Origin: Paragonimus skrjabini miyazakii
Taxonomy: Eukaryota; Platyhelminthes; Trematoda; Plagiorchiida; Troglotrematidae
NCBI GenBank assembly: GCA_014338405.1
Contig: JTDE01021207.1
Location: forward strand, 13,517-77,516
Length of the DNA: 64,000 nucleotides
Direction: 5' to 3'
In this document: in pieces, positions 1 through 14,009 of the stretch
Layout: each line of letters begins with the position of its first letter
How positions within the stretch are numbered: the first letter of the stretch is position 1
The notes under the pieces: generated by a model
The model's input: only the letters and a program-made list of their open reading frames with translations
The model's database searches: none
Told to the model about the DNA's origin: nothing
Position numbers and translations under genes: made by a program

Positions 1-130
1 TTGGTTGTTTGTTCGCAAGGTGTAGGCGTCTAGATGTTGAATGTTTGAATATACAGGTTTGCTTTCTTCGCCTTTTTCGTGGTTGTGTGACAATTATGCA
101 CCAGTGTTAACCACTGATGTATCGGTGTCT

Positions 131-169
<39 letters not shown>

Positions 170-172
170 CTA
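1..172 (+). mobile_element. Non-LTR retrotransposon 3' end with TGA-repeat tail
   Basis: This is the 3' untranslated end of a LINE-type element cut by the window edge. It opens with a TTGGTTGTTTGTT block followed by a variable stretch and an 'accactgatgtat' block, and ends in an ATG/TGA triplet microsatellite at 131-169. The same order of blocks is seen reversed at 14010-14250 and 2454-2640, and forward at 20820-21047. That makes this a copy of one dispersed family and not a random microsatellite. No coding part remains in the window. Confidence 0.7.
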
Positions 173-2453
173 CTCGTATGTTTATGCGACTCGTAAAGTT
201 TTGATCGATCCACTGAATCCAACGTCTTTTTGTAGTCGATTGAAAAGACAATTATTAAGCAACTTTTCGTATGAGGTTGTCATGAAGTTGATAAGGAGCA
301 AAAATCTGTTTCCTATATATTCGTCTAGAACAAAACCCTTCCTACATATGCTGTTTTGAGTATTTCCAGGCATAATGTGTGAATGTGAACGCTAATCTTA
401 TCTGGGGTCTGGTTAATCCTCTCATACTGTTCGTAGACGTTTTCACGTCTTTTTTCAGTTCCAGTAATTCTATCGATCACCCTCAATTTGACTGTACATT
501 CTAATTCGTCCGAAGCAGGTGGGGCGGTTGTCATGGTCACCATTTATTCTATTTTCCTTTTGAGAAGTATGGCAGGGGATCATACTTTTCGACAACGTTC
601 TTGTGCTTGAAAACCTGACTTTTTATTAGGAACCTCATGTGGCGTACGTTACCCTTCCTGGCTTATTATAGATTCGTTTCCGGGTTGTAGTGTGGTATGA
701 TATCTACAGACTTCACTTTGGTTAGTGTAACAAGTCTAGCCGCTTTATCGCATAGGTTACATCGTAGTTGTCATTCCATTTCTGATCTATATCTGACAGT
801 CCCCAGTCTTACCAATCTTTCTAATACGCAAAGACGCCAGCACAGGTGCGTCCTTGTCTCTACTATTCAGAGCATTTTGCAATTCCTACGAAGCCTGATC
901 GAGAACACCATTAAAATAATTCAGTCCGCTTTTATCTTGATGGGCGGTCTAATCTAAACATGTTGAGTAAGCATGACTGAGAAAAAATCTGCGCTTGTGA
1001 AAACTTAGAAGTATTACCATTAGTTAATTATTTTGGTACTCAGGTAGCTCAGCTACTAGCGTTAACGTCTTTCAAATTTAGGTCACTATTTCACCCGTTA
1101 CTTCAACATGAAAACAAGATACTATATTATGACAGAACGGCTTTGTAAAGAGAATTTCATGATACAAGCTTTAGACTAACATTTTTATCAATATTTTCAA
1201 GAAATTGAGAATATGCACTGAATTCGTTGTTGATCGTCCAGGAAACGATCTATGAAACATATGCCGATTGACGTTTCCGTAAAATTTCAATTCAAGCACA
1301 CTTTCGAATTCCGCGATGAGCACTGTGGATACTCGCCAACTGCATAATACAGTTGTCTGGAGACTTTCCTATAAATAATCGTTGTTTCAATGCCTATATG
1401 TTCGGTCGATTTTGACAATCGATGGTCACTCTAGTGAACTTTGCCGTTATCATTTATCGCTGTCCTACACTTCTGTTTATCCGAGCCACTACCTATCACA
1501 TTGTTGAAACGCATCCATTTGAAGCCGTTTGTGTAAGTGAGAGTTTAGTTTGTGTTGCTCAGACAAATATTCTAGCCTGTCTTTCAACGTGTTGGTAACG
1601 TGCCGTGTGCGCCCAGCACAGCAGCGAAGTGATTCGTCATGACCAGACAAATTGCGCATGCTATTGTAGCATGGGCATGTTTAATCGATGCTTCATCATA
1701 AGATCACGGTCAATATGACCTTGTGGCCTCACAGTGAGGGATGTTCATGAGGTAGGTAATTTATTCGGGTGAAAAATTTACCGCTAGGCATATGTGTTTA
1801 TCCTGTCCGAATAGGGGTTTACCTTTTGCATGCCAGTTTACAATGTATGTAACAGAACCCTCTTTCGGAACATTTCCGCAGTACTACGCACCCTGCATCT
1901 ACGTTAAATAAATGTTTATCCACTTGAGTAGTAGTTCCTGTTTCTTTCAAATGTCAAGTGATAGCATAGTGAGCAGCACTCCTGTTGCTGTTGACGACCC
2001 GTACTGAAATGTGCTCCGAGACACATGTACCAGACTGATGTACTTGATTTCACGAGTAGAAGTACATCCATAATGTTACAGATGGCGAGTTAGTGGGTTG
2101 AATTTTTTCTCGGTGTACACGATGGCCGTGTCATTTAATCGGTGTGCCATAATTCCATTAAGCTGTATACAGCTCCGTTGGTCCACCTTAATTTACGTTG
2201 GTTTAATATGGCTGTATCTTCACCCTTGCATGTTAGAGTTACATTTATGGGTTGGTGGATCACCTTTTCTTATGGTGGCCACTTTGAACTTTCTCTAGCT
2301 TGCTTTTAAAAATTGTGTTAAGCAATTTTGTGTACAACCGTTTAGCGGACAAAACAGTTTCTTTTCCGATTTACTTTGTATCGAATCAGTAAGCATGGTC
2401 CGTGTATCAGAACCGATATATTTACGTCTTACGTAGCCGAACTTGCTTCCTTC
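173..2453. other. Intergenic, no gene seen
   Basis: AT-rich sequence with only short, overlapping open frames on both strands. I see no domain motif, no splice-bounded exon and no recognisable repeat. Confidence 0.5.
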
Positions 2454-3000
2454 CATCATCATTATCATCTTCATCGCCATCTGCAACAGCCGCAATGCAA
2501 TGAGGCTTAACTGTCATACAACCGTGAAGAAAAGAATAATCTGCAGAAAAAAATAAAACCGAAGAAGAGAAAACACCAAACTGTATCTATATTCAACGTC
2601 GAAGCGCCGGCACTTGCGAACAAAATATCGAGCTGTAGGTGAAGGTAGGGTGTCATCAACAAGACAGCCTTCTTAAGGCTTTCACTGTTCCACATCGGTA
2701 AGTTCATACAGCTCACTGACAATTGGGTTGGACAACGAAATAGTCACTATCTCACGCAAGGTCTCCAGTCGTCGACCGCTAGCCCTAGAGACAAACCTGA
2801 CCTACAAAGGTCAATGCCTTGGTGAACAACTTCATATCTCTACGCTAGATCATTATCTGTTCATCGCGTACATTACGTCAGTTGGCCGCATCATCAATAA
2901 AGAGTGCTAGACTTGCCAGGCAACTAGCCAGTATCCTCTGTACACAGCCTAACTGTTTAAGTCTGTGCGACTAACCAAGGAAGAAAACCGTAGTCAACTG
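2454..3000 (-). mobile_element. Non-LTR retrotransposon 3' end, degraded copy
   Basis: On the minus strand this copy runs from the decayed coding end (about 3000) through the 3' untranslated region to an ATC-type triplet tail near 2454-2480. It matches the copy at 14010-14720 block by block: the 'ttcaacgtcgaagcgcc' block, the 'gtcatcaacaagacagcc' block and the 'aggtctccagtcgtcgac' block all have close counterparts there. Substitutions and small indels have destroyed the reading frame. It is non-functional and older than the 14 kb copy, judged by greater divergence. Confidence 0.65.
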
Positions 3001-6000
3001 ACTCATACAACCACCTTCAACTAGTGAAGATACCCGATCTTTTTTAGGTGGTTTACTGTTTACTGTTTACCAATGGCAGCCTAGGAAATCCCGCATAGTC
3101 TTCCATGACTGGCATCTCAGAAGCCAAAACTTCGTAACCAGTTGACCTCCATTCCTATCATCACAAAGACTTGCCTACAGATTAACCGTAGTGAGTACCA
3201 GAATTTACTAACTCGTAGTAAACGTTAATAGCCATTTTACATCATAATTACTCAAATAGAATGTCGGGATTGCATAATAAGAAGCCATGATCTATAGCCA
3301 TTCTAAAGTTGCAAATCAGATGCGTTCGGAGTTAGGCCACAACTACAACGAGTGATTCAGAACAGAACTGACAGCATACGAGTACTAACTGAGTTGAATC
3401 ATTAATTTTGAGCGTTCCTCCCATGGCTCATTAGTGTCACTTGCTTCTACTCAACAGAGTTGTCAAGCGCAGTAAACTAAGACGCGTCCGTCTGTTCTCC
3501 TTTCAAACTGATCACACAAGCTTAACGCTATTCACATACGTTTGTTAGGGCTTTTGGATGTGAGTATTCTACCATTTCTATTGTGAGGTTTCTGACTTTG
3601 TGTTTAATACGATTGATTCAAAACACGTGGACCGGTTCGGACGAGAATGTGCACTACCGATTAGTGTTGATAGCAGCAAAACTCACATCTAGTGTTCCTT
3701 GTAGAAACGGGTGAGCCGAATAGTTCATCTGATTGTAAAGGCTACTGTGAATTATAAGTAGTCTGTAGTCTGTAACATTCTAAGTCTTGAACCTTCAACC
3801 ATCCATGTTCAATCAACTTCAATAAAAGACATTGTGTATTAAATGTGATAATAATGTGATTTAAGGTAGCATACAATAGAAATCAAAGACTAAAAACTCA
3901 CAAAGATTTCAAGTAGTTAATATCCGAATAAGTAACTATTTCACGTAGGGCATTACCAAAGCCATTACAGCCAACAGTGAAGTTTCGGTATTGAGATCTA
4001 TCCCCGTTGTCGGCAGGTTCAAAGATTTCGTAAGCGTATCGAAAAGTTTCAAAACTTTCAAAACCAACACACTTTCCATAAACCCTGGGAAACTGGTATA
4101 TTCAAGGTTAATGTATAACAACAGAATGTTCCCATTCTTTATGAAGTACTCGTTGTTAGTGTGTCAGTATCTATGCTAAGTTCGATTACAGAATGATATT
4201 CAGCCATTTATATTCAGTCACATACTGAAACCTTGTGACCGTGATTTTGGATAGTTCCACTGTGTATATCTGTCTGAGTTTGTACGTTTGTGTTTACAGA
4301 CAGTTATTCGAAGTTTTGTTTTCTTTATTAATTTTGGTTTTCAATAAGCAAGAACCGTATCTAACTTAAAAGAATGTTTATTGGTTAGCATTTGTACACA
4401 AGTGTTCTTGATTGAATAGGTTGCCGTTTTACAGCCCCCACGAATCTCAACGTGTCTATCGGATTTCAGTACGAGTATATCTGTGATACAAACCGAAACC
4501 TTCAACTTGTTGAAGACGTTCTGTTTTGTCTCTCTAGTTTTGACTGTATCATGTTTGATATGGGGAAAGGGGGATTACAAAACGTCAGAGTTATTCCCTG
4601 TGGAGCATAAATGTTCACCTTTCTAATAAAGGAATTTTCAGCTTTTGATGATAGAAGAGTTTGCGTATTTCATTTCATTATCTGGATAAATGTTAGCAGA
4701 GTTGTCTTCTATGATCACAACAGTAACAACCACTAGAGTTAGTCATGAACAAGCGAACTTAGGTTTGTTCTCTACGTGTTAATTATGATTGTATAACAGT
4801 TGAACAGCTATAACTTTCCATTTTATTGTCGATGTACGCATGCAAACGACTCGGGTGCTTGTGACGGCGTCTGGCGATTTGAATGACCGAACTCTCTAGC
4901 TAGTCCTGTGTATGGCACAGTTTCACTACCCCACCCCATGTGTCCAAGTCAGGTACTATGGTTACCATGTAATATGAGAAGTACACGCGGAATGATAGAA
5001 CCTCATGCTGAGTAGATGCGTGTGTCACATATCGTTTTCTCCATGGTAGTAAAACGATTTTTTTAAATGACGGTTATGCTAGTTCCAAGTGTTGTAAATA
5101 GACACAGTTCCTATAATTTACCACGTTTCTTGTACTGGTTACAACTCTTTTGTGTAGGTTTACATTCAGTCAGGCGACTGTGTTGTCGAACATAATTATA
5201 TCGACAGAACCAAGGAGCATTAATGCGAGAAGTGCTTCTTTTAGCTACTGTGTTTCCTTCTACTACAGGCTGAAATCGTTCAGCCGTCTGTAGTTGGTCT
5301 GCAAACATCCATATATCTAATGCGGTCCCGGAAAGGATTGATATAGTTGTTTGCAAACATTTAAACCTAGTGACCAACAATGAAGAGGTTGACAGTTGGT
5401 AACAGTGGTGAAGATTGTAATTCGGATTCACATTCACCGATCGGGTGTTAGATTCCCCGACGGACCTGGTGTTGGTAAAGCCCAAAAAGGTTAAGGTGTT
5501 TGTCCACCACCACTCGAATCAACGGTTTGCAATATCATAAGAATTTCAGTTACATATGGTCAACCTTCCATGAAGCATCATTGTTGTGTGGCCCGGGAAC
5601 TGAATGTGAATTCTGAAGAATTATCTTGCCTGAATGAACGGCTTCCATGGCTGTTGCAAAGTTAAACGCGGTTTCGGAGGCAAACGTGTTATCTGCAAGT
5701 AAACAAATTTGGATGTGAAACTTTCTTACCCCAATCATTACTTGTAGACTAACCCCTAATAAACTTGGTCAAAAATATTCTGAGGTCCACTCTGAACTCG
5801 GTCTATCGATGTCACAACTCATCGATTCAAAGAGAAAGATAGAAGTAAATTAAGTTAGCTATTAGCTGTACCTTATCCTCTGTCGTTTGCATACAATTTT
5901 TCAAGCTGATTCACTTGATTTACTTGCCTCCGGCGATACATCACAGCCATCCAGTCAATAATGGCATATCATTAATTTCTAAGGTACTTAACGGATAAAT

Positions 6001-8173
6001 TTTTGGATCTGTTTTCCAGTTACTTCTGAATACGTAGAAAATGAATTACAATAACTCACCGACATTCTGTCTAAAGAGTTTAGCAAAGGAATTTAATAAT
6101 TGAACCGCTTATTTATATCACATTTTTTACGACCCCGAACATTCCTGTTTTACCGAGGTCGATTTATTATCACTAGAACAAAACAAGTAGTATCTGAAAT
6201 TTCCTCTTCCATTCATAACACCAGTCGGAGAGTCGAAGGGTGCACTTGCACACATTCAGTCAGTCACTGTTTACTCCTTCCAGCTCAACTGCGTCTCTTC
6301 TGTATGAGTTCTATAAACTTTTCCTCATACTCCTCGTTTTTGTTTACGCTTTCGTTAAACAAACATCTTGCTGTCCATGCAGAGGTTGTCCCCAATACTG
6401 ATACAATAATCTCCCTTTGAAAGATTACTGACCGGATTGACTTTTGCTGGTGTGTCTATTGTCCATCTCAGTGAATATGGACCTAACACATCGATCGACG
6501 GTATACAAGGCACTGACGTGTAACCTGTTTTGTTGTTTTCAAGAAGTCTGTTTCGACTTTGTGTGTAATGTGCCCTCTCTCTTTGAGTACTATGTTTGCT
6601 ATAACAGCTTTTGGACAACGTACCCGTAGGGTGTAAGCTGTTTTTGATAAAAAAATAAATATGGTTTTCTTGCTTTCTACGATAACGCAGACAGCGTTGG
6701 TTTTTAGAAGCATTCTCATCTCCTCCTTGCGTGACTAGGAATCAACAATTACGAACGCTCCAAAGCAACTGGACAACGTACTTAGAATTCCAGTACATTT
6801 TGTAAACGATTTTAAAACCTTTTAAATTCGCGGTGTAAACTTTGACTTAATTCAACCAACCGCATGTCAAACCGTAGAATGCTCTACGTCTGTACTTTCT
6901 GACGGATTAGATGCGTTGCCTAGGTGTTTCGACCTAATAACAAAAGCATAACAACTTGCTCAAAGTGTGCTCAGTCAACGCTGTGCACGCTTGAGTACAC
7001 ATGGATTTTGCCACGATATTTTTTCTGGTTAGTCTTGTAGTCATGTAGCAAACAAAACTAAGAAAAATCCTTGTGTATTAACAAGCCACGAACACTTTTA
7101 TGCAATATGGGTCGAGCAGTGTTTGTAATCTACCATTAACCTTTAGTTACGTAGTGAGACCGACGGTGAGTTGACAACTCAAGCTGTCTGCAGATCAACT
7201 AGGTTACTTCTCTCCCAGAGATAGGACTACGGATTTGGATTACTAGAACTGTGATGATAAATTTTGTAATCTCTCCGAAGAAGATAGTGAATCAACTTGG
7301 TATCAGAATTATGGCCCTAGCTAGAGGATGGTCTCTTTTCGGAGCCTTAAGTCCTTATAGAAACTCCACAGAACAGAACGGGAAGAGCTTATTTTTTCTT
7401 AAAGGATAGACTTTACATGGTGGACCATTGTGTTTTCGTGTACAAACTACAATAGACCTATCATAAGGATCGATTCGTAAATGTTTTTTTGGAACTCGCT
7501 ATATCATTCAATCTAATCACTCATGTACGTGTAAATGTGATACAATGGAACATAGACATTCAAGATCATGATATTTATAAATGCGCGGTCACCATCAGTC
7601 ACTAGTTGAAGACATTTGACTGCCTGGCTGGAGCATTTTTGTTATCCCGACGTCCCTTTTTCCTTCTGTTAGTCCTAATACACTATTGCATTTCAAAAAA
7701 ATGGGCTATTGTATCCATGTACAAAATTTTGAGACATTTATGTAATTTTTGATTCATTATCACAGCAACTTAAGACCTTTGTTGTTATAGTTCTGGTTCC
7801 GTACTGAGTATTCACTGCTCACCCTTATAATTTTGCCTCGATTTGACTTAATTGGGAGTAAAAACGACTCATGAAATCGGAAATCTGATACAGATATTGT
7901 CTTATACACTCTTTTAACTATGATGCTAACTGGCAAAAATGTCCACCTTTTGTCGATTAGTGAAGGATAAGTATATAGGTTTCCTGAATGAGATTCTGTC
8001 CATCTCTCTCTCTCTTCTATCTCTAAGTTAATTATGTTAGATTTTGGTTAGACATATACCCGAGATAAACTCCACCAGACATTTTTTCCTCCTAATAAAA
8101 AGCATTCATTTTCAAGGAATAATTCTACGAGATACTAATATTTAACATTTGATACCTCCGCTAGAGAAGCGAA
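3001..8173. other. Intergenic, no gene seen
   Basis: I find nothing supportable here beyond chance open frames, the longest about 124 codons on the minus strand at 5111-5485 with no motif. A short 'gtttact' direct repeat near 3050-3072 is the only local pattern. Confidence 0.45.
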
Positions 8174-8194
8174 CCCCCCCCCCCAAAAAAAAAA
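8174..8194. repeat. Poly(C)-poly(A) homopolymer junction
   Basis: A run of eleven C is followed directly by ten A. It is low-complexity sequence and may be an assembly-sensitive site. No element boundary was found on either side. Confidence 0.9.
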
Positions 8195-11100
8195 TCTGTA
8201 CAAGGAACGCCTTTTTGGGCTTTATGAAGATCTAGTCTAACTCATTGTAAACCGGCGTGTTTACATATTAACTTCAGGGTGATTGGCGAACTTGCATAAA
8301 TTCTTCAATGAACAATCTTTGCATACCACTCCGACATACTTCAATCTGATAACTGACTAATAAAGCTAGTTGTTTGTCCGGAACACGCCAAACCAACGTC
8401 TGCCAAATTATCACTGTCATTGTAGACAGTATCCTACAAGGATGATCATGTGCATATTTAAATCCTCAGAGACTATTGAAGAGTTCGTTTCACAAACTGA
8501 GCATTTGGCATACAACGTTTTTTCAGGTATGACAGTATCAAAGCCCGCGTGCAGTTCTAGAGTTGCACAGTTGCAACTACTGGATAGTGTAGCTCCGACT
8601 ACCGTCAAATTTCTATCTTTTAATTCAGTAGGCACGTAGCTATTTTCATTGCTTACCTTGACATGTGGTCCCCCATCATCCAATCGTGAGTGCATACTCA
8701 TTGTAATCGTTTCGAGATCGTGTCTGCTATTGTAACGTTCTTATACTCATATTCATAGGACTTCATTGGACTGAAGTCCCCGCTCATCGAAGAAGCACTG
8801 TTGTTCCCATACATAGGTGTTTTCCGTTAGAGGGCATGTTACACTGGCACTGAAGGTAGAACACTATCAGACAACGGACCTTGGGATGCTCTATGTGGTT
8901 TTTCATCTGATAGGACAGTGGTGGCATCCCATAGTAACTACTTTAACAGTTGTTCTAAACGGTTATTGCAACCTTTTTCTCCAGTCAGTTAGCCTCTACT
9001 TATGGGCATATTTAAAATGCACCCTGAAATACACCGGACAAGCAAACATATCTTCATCTATCCCTACTCGTTATTAAATATGAACTGTTTTGTTGTACAT
9101 TGTTAACAACTACTAGTCATATCTCTATCCACATTGATAACAAAACAGTTTATACTAGTCAACCATCAACAGTATATACTGATTTTCACAAATTCCAAGT
9201 TGTCATATATTGTTTTTGAATACGCAAGCTCGATTTTAGACGACCCATTAACAGAATTTCAACCAGCCACAATGGACGTAAACTTCGATTACGTAATAAC
9301 AGTGTGATGCATTGAACGGAATTATGGTATATCCACTTGTGATTAAGTGACGAGTTATCATTGATGTAGACAGTCCTTCGGAGTCCAGATTATTCATTCG
9401 CTGCTCGGAATTTTTTTCTACCATCCATTTAGAAATGTGCTTAGCCATTCAGGTGAATAAACTCATTTTAGCTCCTCCTAGATAACAAGCGTTCCAATTA
9501 GACTTAAGTTTGTAAATACATTGAGGATTGATCATCATCGTTGAAGGCAGTGACATCGATTTTGTGGTGGTTTGTAATCGCAAGAAGTTAGCGTACTACG
9601 TTCGTTTGAGTGCTGCATGCAGTTTTAGACAAGTCTGTTCAAAGCGTACCGCACCTCTATTTGACATTTCAACAAATATAGGCTTTTGGTGTGGTTTGTG
9701 TGTCCAGTACCAGAGAAGTTCTTTTGCTATTATATCCGATAAAATCCAACGAGTATCCATTATTTAATAGTATTTTTCTCACAATGGTTAAGCAGATTGA
9801 TGGACGGCAAGTTGGACAAACATTCCGGCAGCAAATGAAATGTTTGGACTCTGACCGATTGCCCACATCATCAATTCCTCATTATTAAATCAGGAGCGGG
9901 CATATTAAAAATCTGTCTAATTACTTCACAGTTTTATCACGTAATCAACGTTAACGTCTGTTGACTTTGTTCGACGCTCTGTCATATATCGATCCCTTCT
10001 AGACCATCAAAAACATTTTGTGCTGTATTTTCTACCTTAATACACCTTAATACACCTTAATACAAAACTAGCAATTTTTAGACGGAGAAGAAATGCGATC
10101 CCCCATCATCGGAATTTTTCTTGAGGAGACCATTGATCTTCGATTTTATTCGTTTTTATCAAAATATCTTGACTCTCACATTGTCAAACCAATGCTCGAA
10201 CTTGAGGTTGTTCGAAATGGCAATTATCGAGCTGGGGCTCGAACTTTTTCAACAGGCCACAGCTCCTATGAGCGCCGCATATGATGAGGGCCACTACCGC
10301 ATACGTTGTCCGTCAACGCTGTTTACTACCTAGGTGGAGGGTCGGATAAGCGCCTACAGCAATAAAGTGATGTATTTTTAAACGATCTTCAGATATTGGT
10401 ACCCCATATGCCAGTTTATCAGTAATGTTTTGAAACAAAAACATCTTGCCTGCTAGAGCACAGAAAAAGATTTTTGTTTTCTTTTGTCAACATTTTGGAC
10501 CCCATTACCGATCGATTCTTTTCATAGCATCAACTGATGTCAATCACGTTACTAGTCACTTCCGTCTACAGATCTTATGGATCGATCTAGGAATACAGAA
10601 ACTCGAAGACATTTCAAGTCAAAGTATGCAACCCTTAGTCAATCACACTGTCACAGTTGTCACAGCTAGTAGCGGGCTTCATAATTTTGATGCCGCCGGA
10701 TCAACAGCCGATTCTGTGTGTATTCTTGTGACAGAATGTGCATGATCAACTGAGAACAACGACAGACAACAAATATTACAGAAATCTATGTGTGGTAGCG
10801 ATTTCATATTGTTACTTGAAGTTGACATCAATAGCTGATTGACAATGAATGAGGTTGACAGATGAAAAATTGAAGACGTCTCAGCCGGAGTCAGCGCCAC
10901 GCTAAGCACAACATTCAAGATACTTATCACATGAGGATAATGGTTTTCTCCTATATTTGTTTCTAACGTGGTTCGTTCGTCACATGACAAAATAATTAAT
11001 GACGGTAATTGATATTGATTATGAGAACACCATAAATAACTGATTAGAGTTGATTTTGAGCACCTGTGAACAAATAGATTTGTTCACATTCTATGTTTCC

Positions 11101-11244
11101 AAGGCGACCAGAGATCCCTTTTCGTAAACGATATCCGAATAGGACGAGTACGTATACTTCCAGCTAATCATTTGTTTTATTCAGATTTATCCAGACATAA
11201 AAAAATCCGCGTTTTGGTCGAATTTGCATCAGGAATAGTGTTGT
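8195..11244. other. Intergenic, no gene seen; small repeats only
   Basis: No gene is supportable. The stretch contains a 12-bp perfect inverted repeat (9083-9094 with 9139-9150, arm aactgttttgtt) and a threefold decamer repeat at 10034-10063. Open frames near 8370-8700 and 10093-10333 overlap one another in different frames and carry no motif. Confidence 0.45.
10034..10063. repeat. Tandem decamer, three perfect copies
   Basis: The decamer accttaatac is repeated three times without a mismatch. This is a minisatellite-like micro-array with no visible function. Confidence 0.9.
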
Positions 11245-11470
11245 ATGACAGGCAGTTTCGTTATGAGTATCATGCTACTCACAAGTAGTAGGCTACCCAC
11301 AGGCGACATTCAAGAACAAAATGGCAAGCTCCGAACGCCAGGAATACGATGGACAAGAAGGGACTATGGGAATAGTGCATACATACGGCGTGAAAACTTC
11401 CACCGAGGCGAATGACAACGTACTGTCACCCGATGTATGCGAATGCATGTTTACCGTACAAATGAGTGTT
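11245..11470 (+). repeat. Dispersed repeat, copy 1 of 2
   Basis: This stretch aligns with the reverse complement of 38500-38705 over about 200 bases. Shared blocks include gtatgacaggcagtttc, gttcaagaacaaaa-like sequence and a tccaccgaggcgaatgacaa-like block. Both copies are broken by stops in all frames, so any coding origin is decayed. The family is unidentified. It could be part of a retrotransposon untranslated region. Confidence 0.65.
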
Positions 11471-14009
11471 GGCGTTTGTGGTTTAATTTTTGACATGATC
11501 TGTACGTGAGTTTGCACAATAAACGATTTCTCAGCCAAACATTTTTTGCAGTCGAATTAGTAGGAACCTCCTCTCTGTATGCAACTTGTACTCCTCCATG
11601 TGGATTGCAAGTTCATGTCTTACAAAGTTACAAGTTCTCACATGTGAACTCGTAATGTTCCTCTAATATACATTACAGGATCAGGTGGATAGACTACTAA
11701 ACTATGACTGACAGGAACATCTAGGACTGTAGGTACCCTAAGTTGTTATCTAGCGTCTCAGTTTTATACCTAGTATATACATCAAATCACAAGACAAGTG
11801 AAACCGAGAATCATCTGTGATAACGAAACCTCTCAGGATGCACTAGTTACTACAATGCCGATCCAGGTTGGTGCAATCTCTACTATAATCCAGAATTCAA
11901 ATTACAGTAAACTGGCACCGGTGTAAAGCTAATACCATGGCAAGTAAAAGTGTTTGTTAAGAACAGTTTTTTCTTGATGCCATCTGTTTTTTCTTAATAA
12001 ATATTTAGTGCATTTTTATTTGAGTCCGTACTACGACAGTTCATGATACTCATCTTCAGCGCAGTGCTTAACAATTGGTTTTATCCCTGCATAATCTTAT
12101 GATACTAAGCTAGTCTGACTGAGAAATTGCCCGCCTTACGAGCCAAAGTTCTTGTCCACTCTATCACCTGTCATTTCATAGCTTTTTTTTACTGAGACTA
12201 TAACGGAAGGATATAATAAAATTATTTTGTTCTTCTAAATGCAGCAAGTGGAACACTACTTTCTCGGAGAGAATTTGGTCATCCGTCGTAATCGTTTTTC
12301 AGTGTTCTCCATTAAAATAGTTGCTTTTACTAGTGGATATCACCGTTTGGTTTTGTTAGCAAAATTGTCTAAAAGTGGGATTAGCGTCTCTGTGTAAGTC
12401 AATTAAGTGGCTTTACTCATTTTCAACAACGGATATTGTCCTAACTTATTACGAAGGAAATAGTCGGGGTTGTATGTAAAATCAGGTTAGAACAAAAAGT
12501 GAACAGATGAAAACATTTGTCACAAGTAAGTGAAAGAATTAACTTCTACTGAATCAAAATCCTCTTGTTGTAGAAAATAACGTGTCCCACCTCTGGAGGG
12601 TAACACTTTCCAATCTCATTTGGAATGGTGATCAACGACTTTGTCATCCACACCATTTCTATGCTATCAGTAGCCTCACTTGGCAGTGTTCAATGGTGAA
12701 AACATTCTATTTATCCACTATGCATTGCTTTTCTCAACCAACCTAGACTGTACATTTCCATGACCTCGGTTATGGGTTGTCCAACTGTGGATTTTTTTCA
12801 AAACACGATCTTAAAGTAACACCGAATGGTAGATAAACTTCATTGATTTCCATATAAAAAGATTACCTCCAGTGAATTTACCAGTTCTTCAAAGGAACCT
12901 TTTACATTTATAATTTTCGTATTCAACGGTAGCTTTTTATCGATTTCCACTCGATTAGTTCTGAAGTAACAATAATAATTTTCATTCTAATCACAAGGTT
13001 TTACCATTATTAATGAAAATGCTTGTGCCTGTGTGTGTCTGAGCATGTGATGAGTACTAGCTTGCTCATGCTGTGTAGACGAGGTTTGTGTTCTGTGATA
13101 TTTTTCTGCTGTTTAGGCCACAGTTTCAAGACAAACACACCCTTGTTTGATGAAAAATCCTTCACAAGTAGTTGATCAAATCAGTATCACGTGATGAGGT
13201 GATTTGCCAGAAAAATGTAAGCAACTTAATCCTTTCTGGCAAGTAGGTACAACACACGAGTTTACCGTTCGCAACATTTGTTGACCAAGTGCTGTACCGA
13301 TTTAGTGAACACACATAGCTGGCTCACCTGGTTCCAATTCAGATTGCAAAACCTTGAACGTAACTCAGTACAGTGTAAATATTAATAACCATTCGTAGCA
13401 TTACATTGTTGCAAGCATGCAGACAGATAAGTAGATAATCTTCTCATACTGTTGACGAGCTTAGGACTATTGAATGGATATTACAAAATAGTGCCAACTT
13501 ACATTAGGAATCAATCGAATAAGTTTTGCAGTTTTGCTGTTAACATTACAAAAGTCATCAAACAGTATTAGTGACACACTTTCAATATTAGTATCAAGTT
13601 ATTACTGATATTTCTGAAAAAACCATGACAATATTTCAAATTTCATCATTTAGACCGAATGCAAGTAGACTCGGTGACAACCATAGTACTTCAGTTGTTT
13701 AATCTATGTGTTCGTCTTCAACAAGATTTAGGTCTTGTAAACATATATCAGACAACGCCACTTATCGGCGATTGTTTACTGTCAGGTTAACAAGACTCCG
13801 CGGAATCTTTGGTGATGATAAGCAACCGACTTTTATTGCATGTTTGCCGACTTGTAACCTCTAAGGCATGTTGAATTTAAGAGCAATTGCTTGATTTAAA
13901 GGTTTACTTAAAGATTGTCAGCGGATGTCACTATGTAAGAGATGTAACGCAGAAACAACACAACGACTCCTTATGAATACAGTCACCTCGTTAAGAAATT
14001 CAAACTGCA
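11471..14009. other. Intergenic, no gene seen
   Basis: AT-rich sequence without a supportable exon, RNA gene or repeat. Confidence 0.45.

Noticed and set aside
131..169. ATG/TGA triplet run as a coding poly-Asp or poly-Met tract
   Set aside because: It is the 3' tail of a LINE copy, as shown by matching blocks in other copies.
5111..5485. 124-codon minus-strand open frame
   Set aside because: No motif, no splice borders, low-complexity residues and overlapping short frames. This length is expected by chance in 64 kb.
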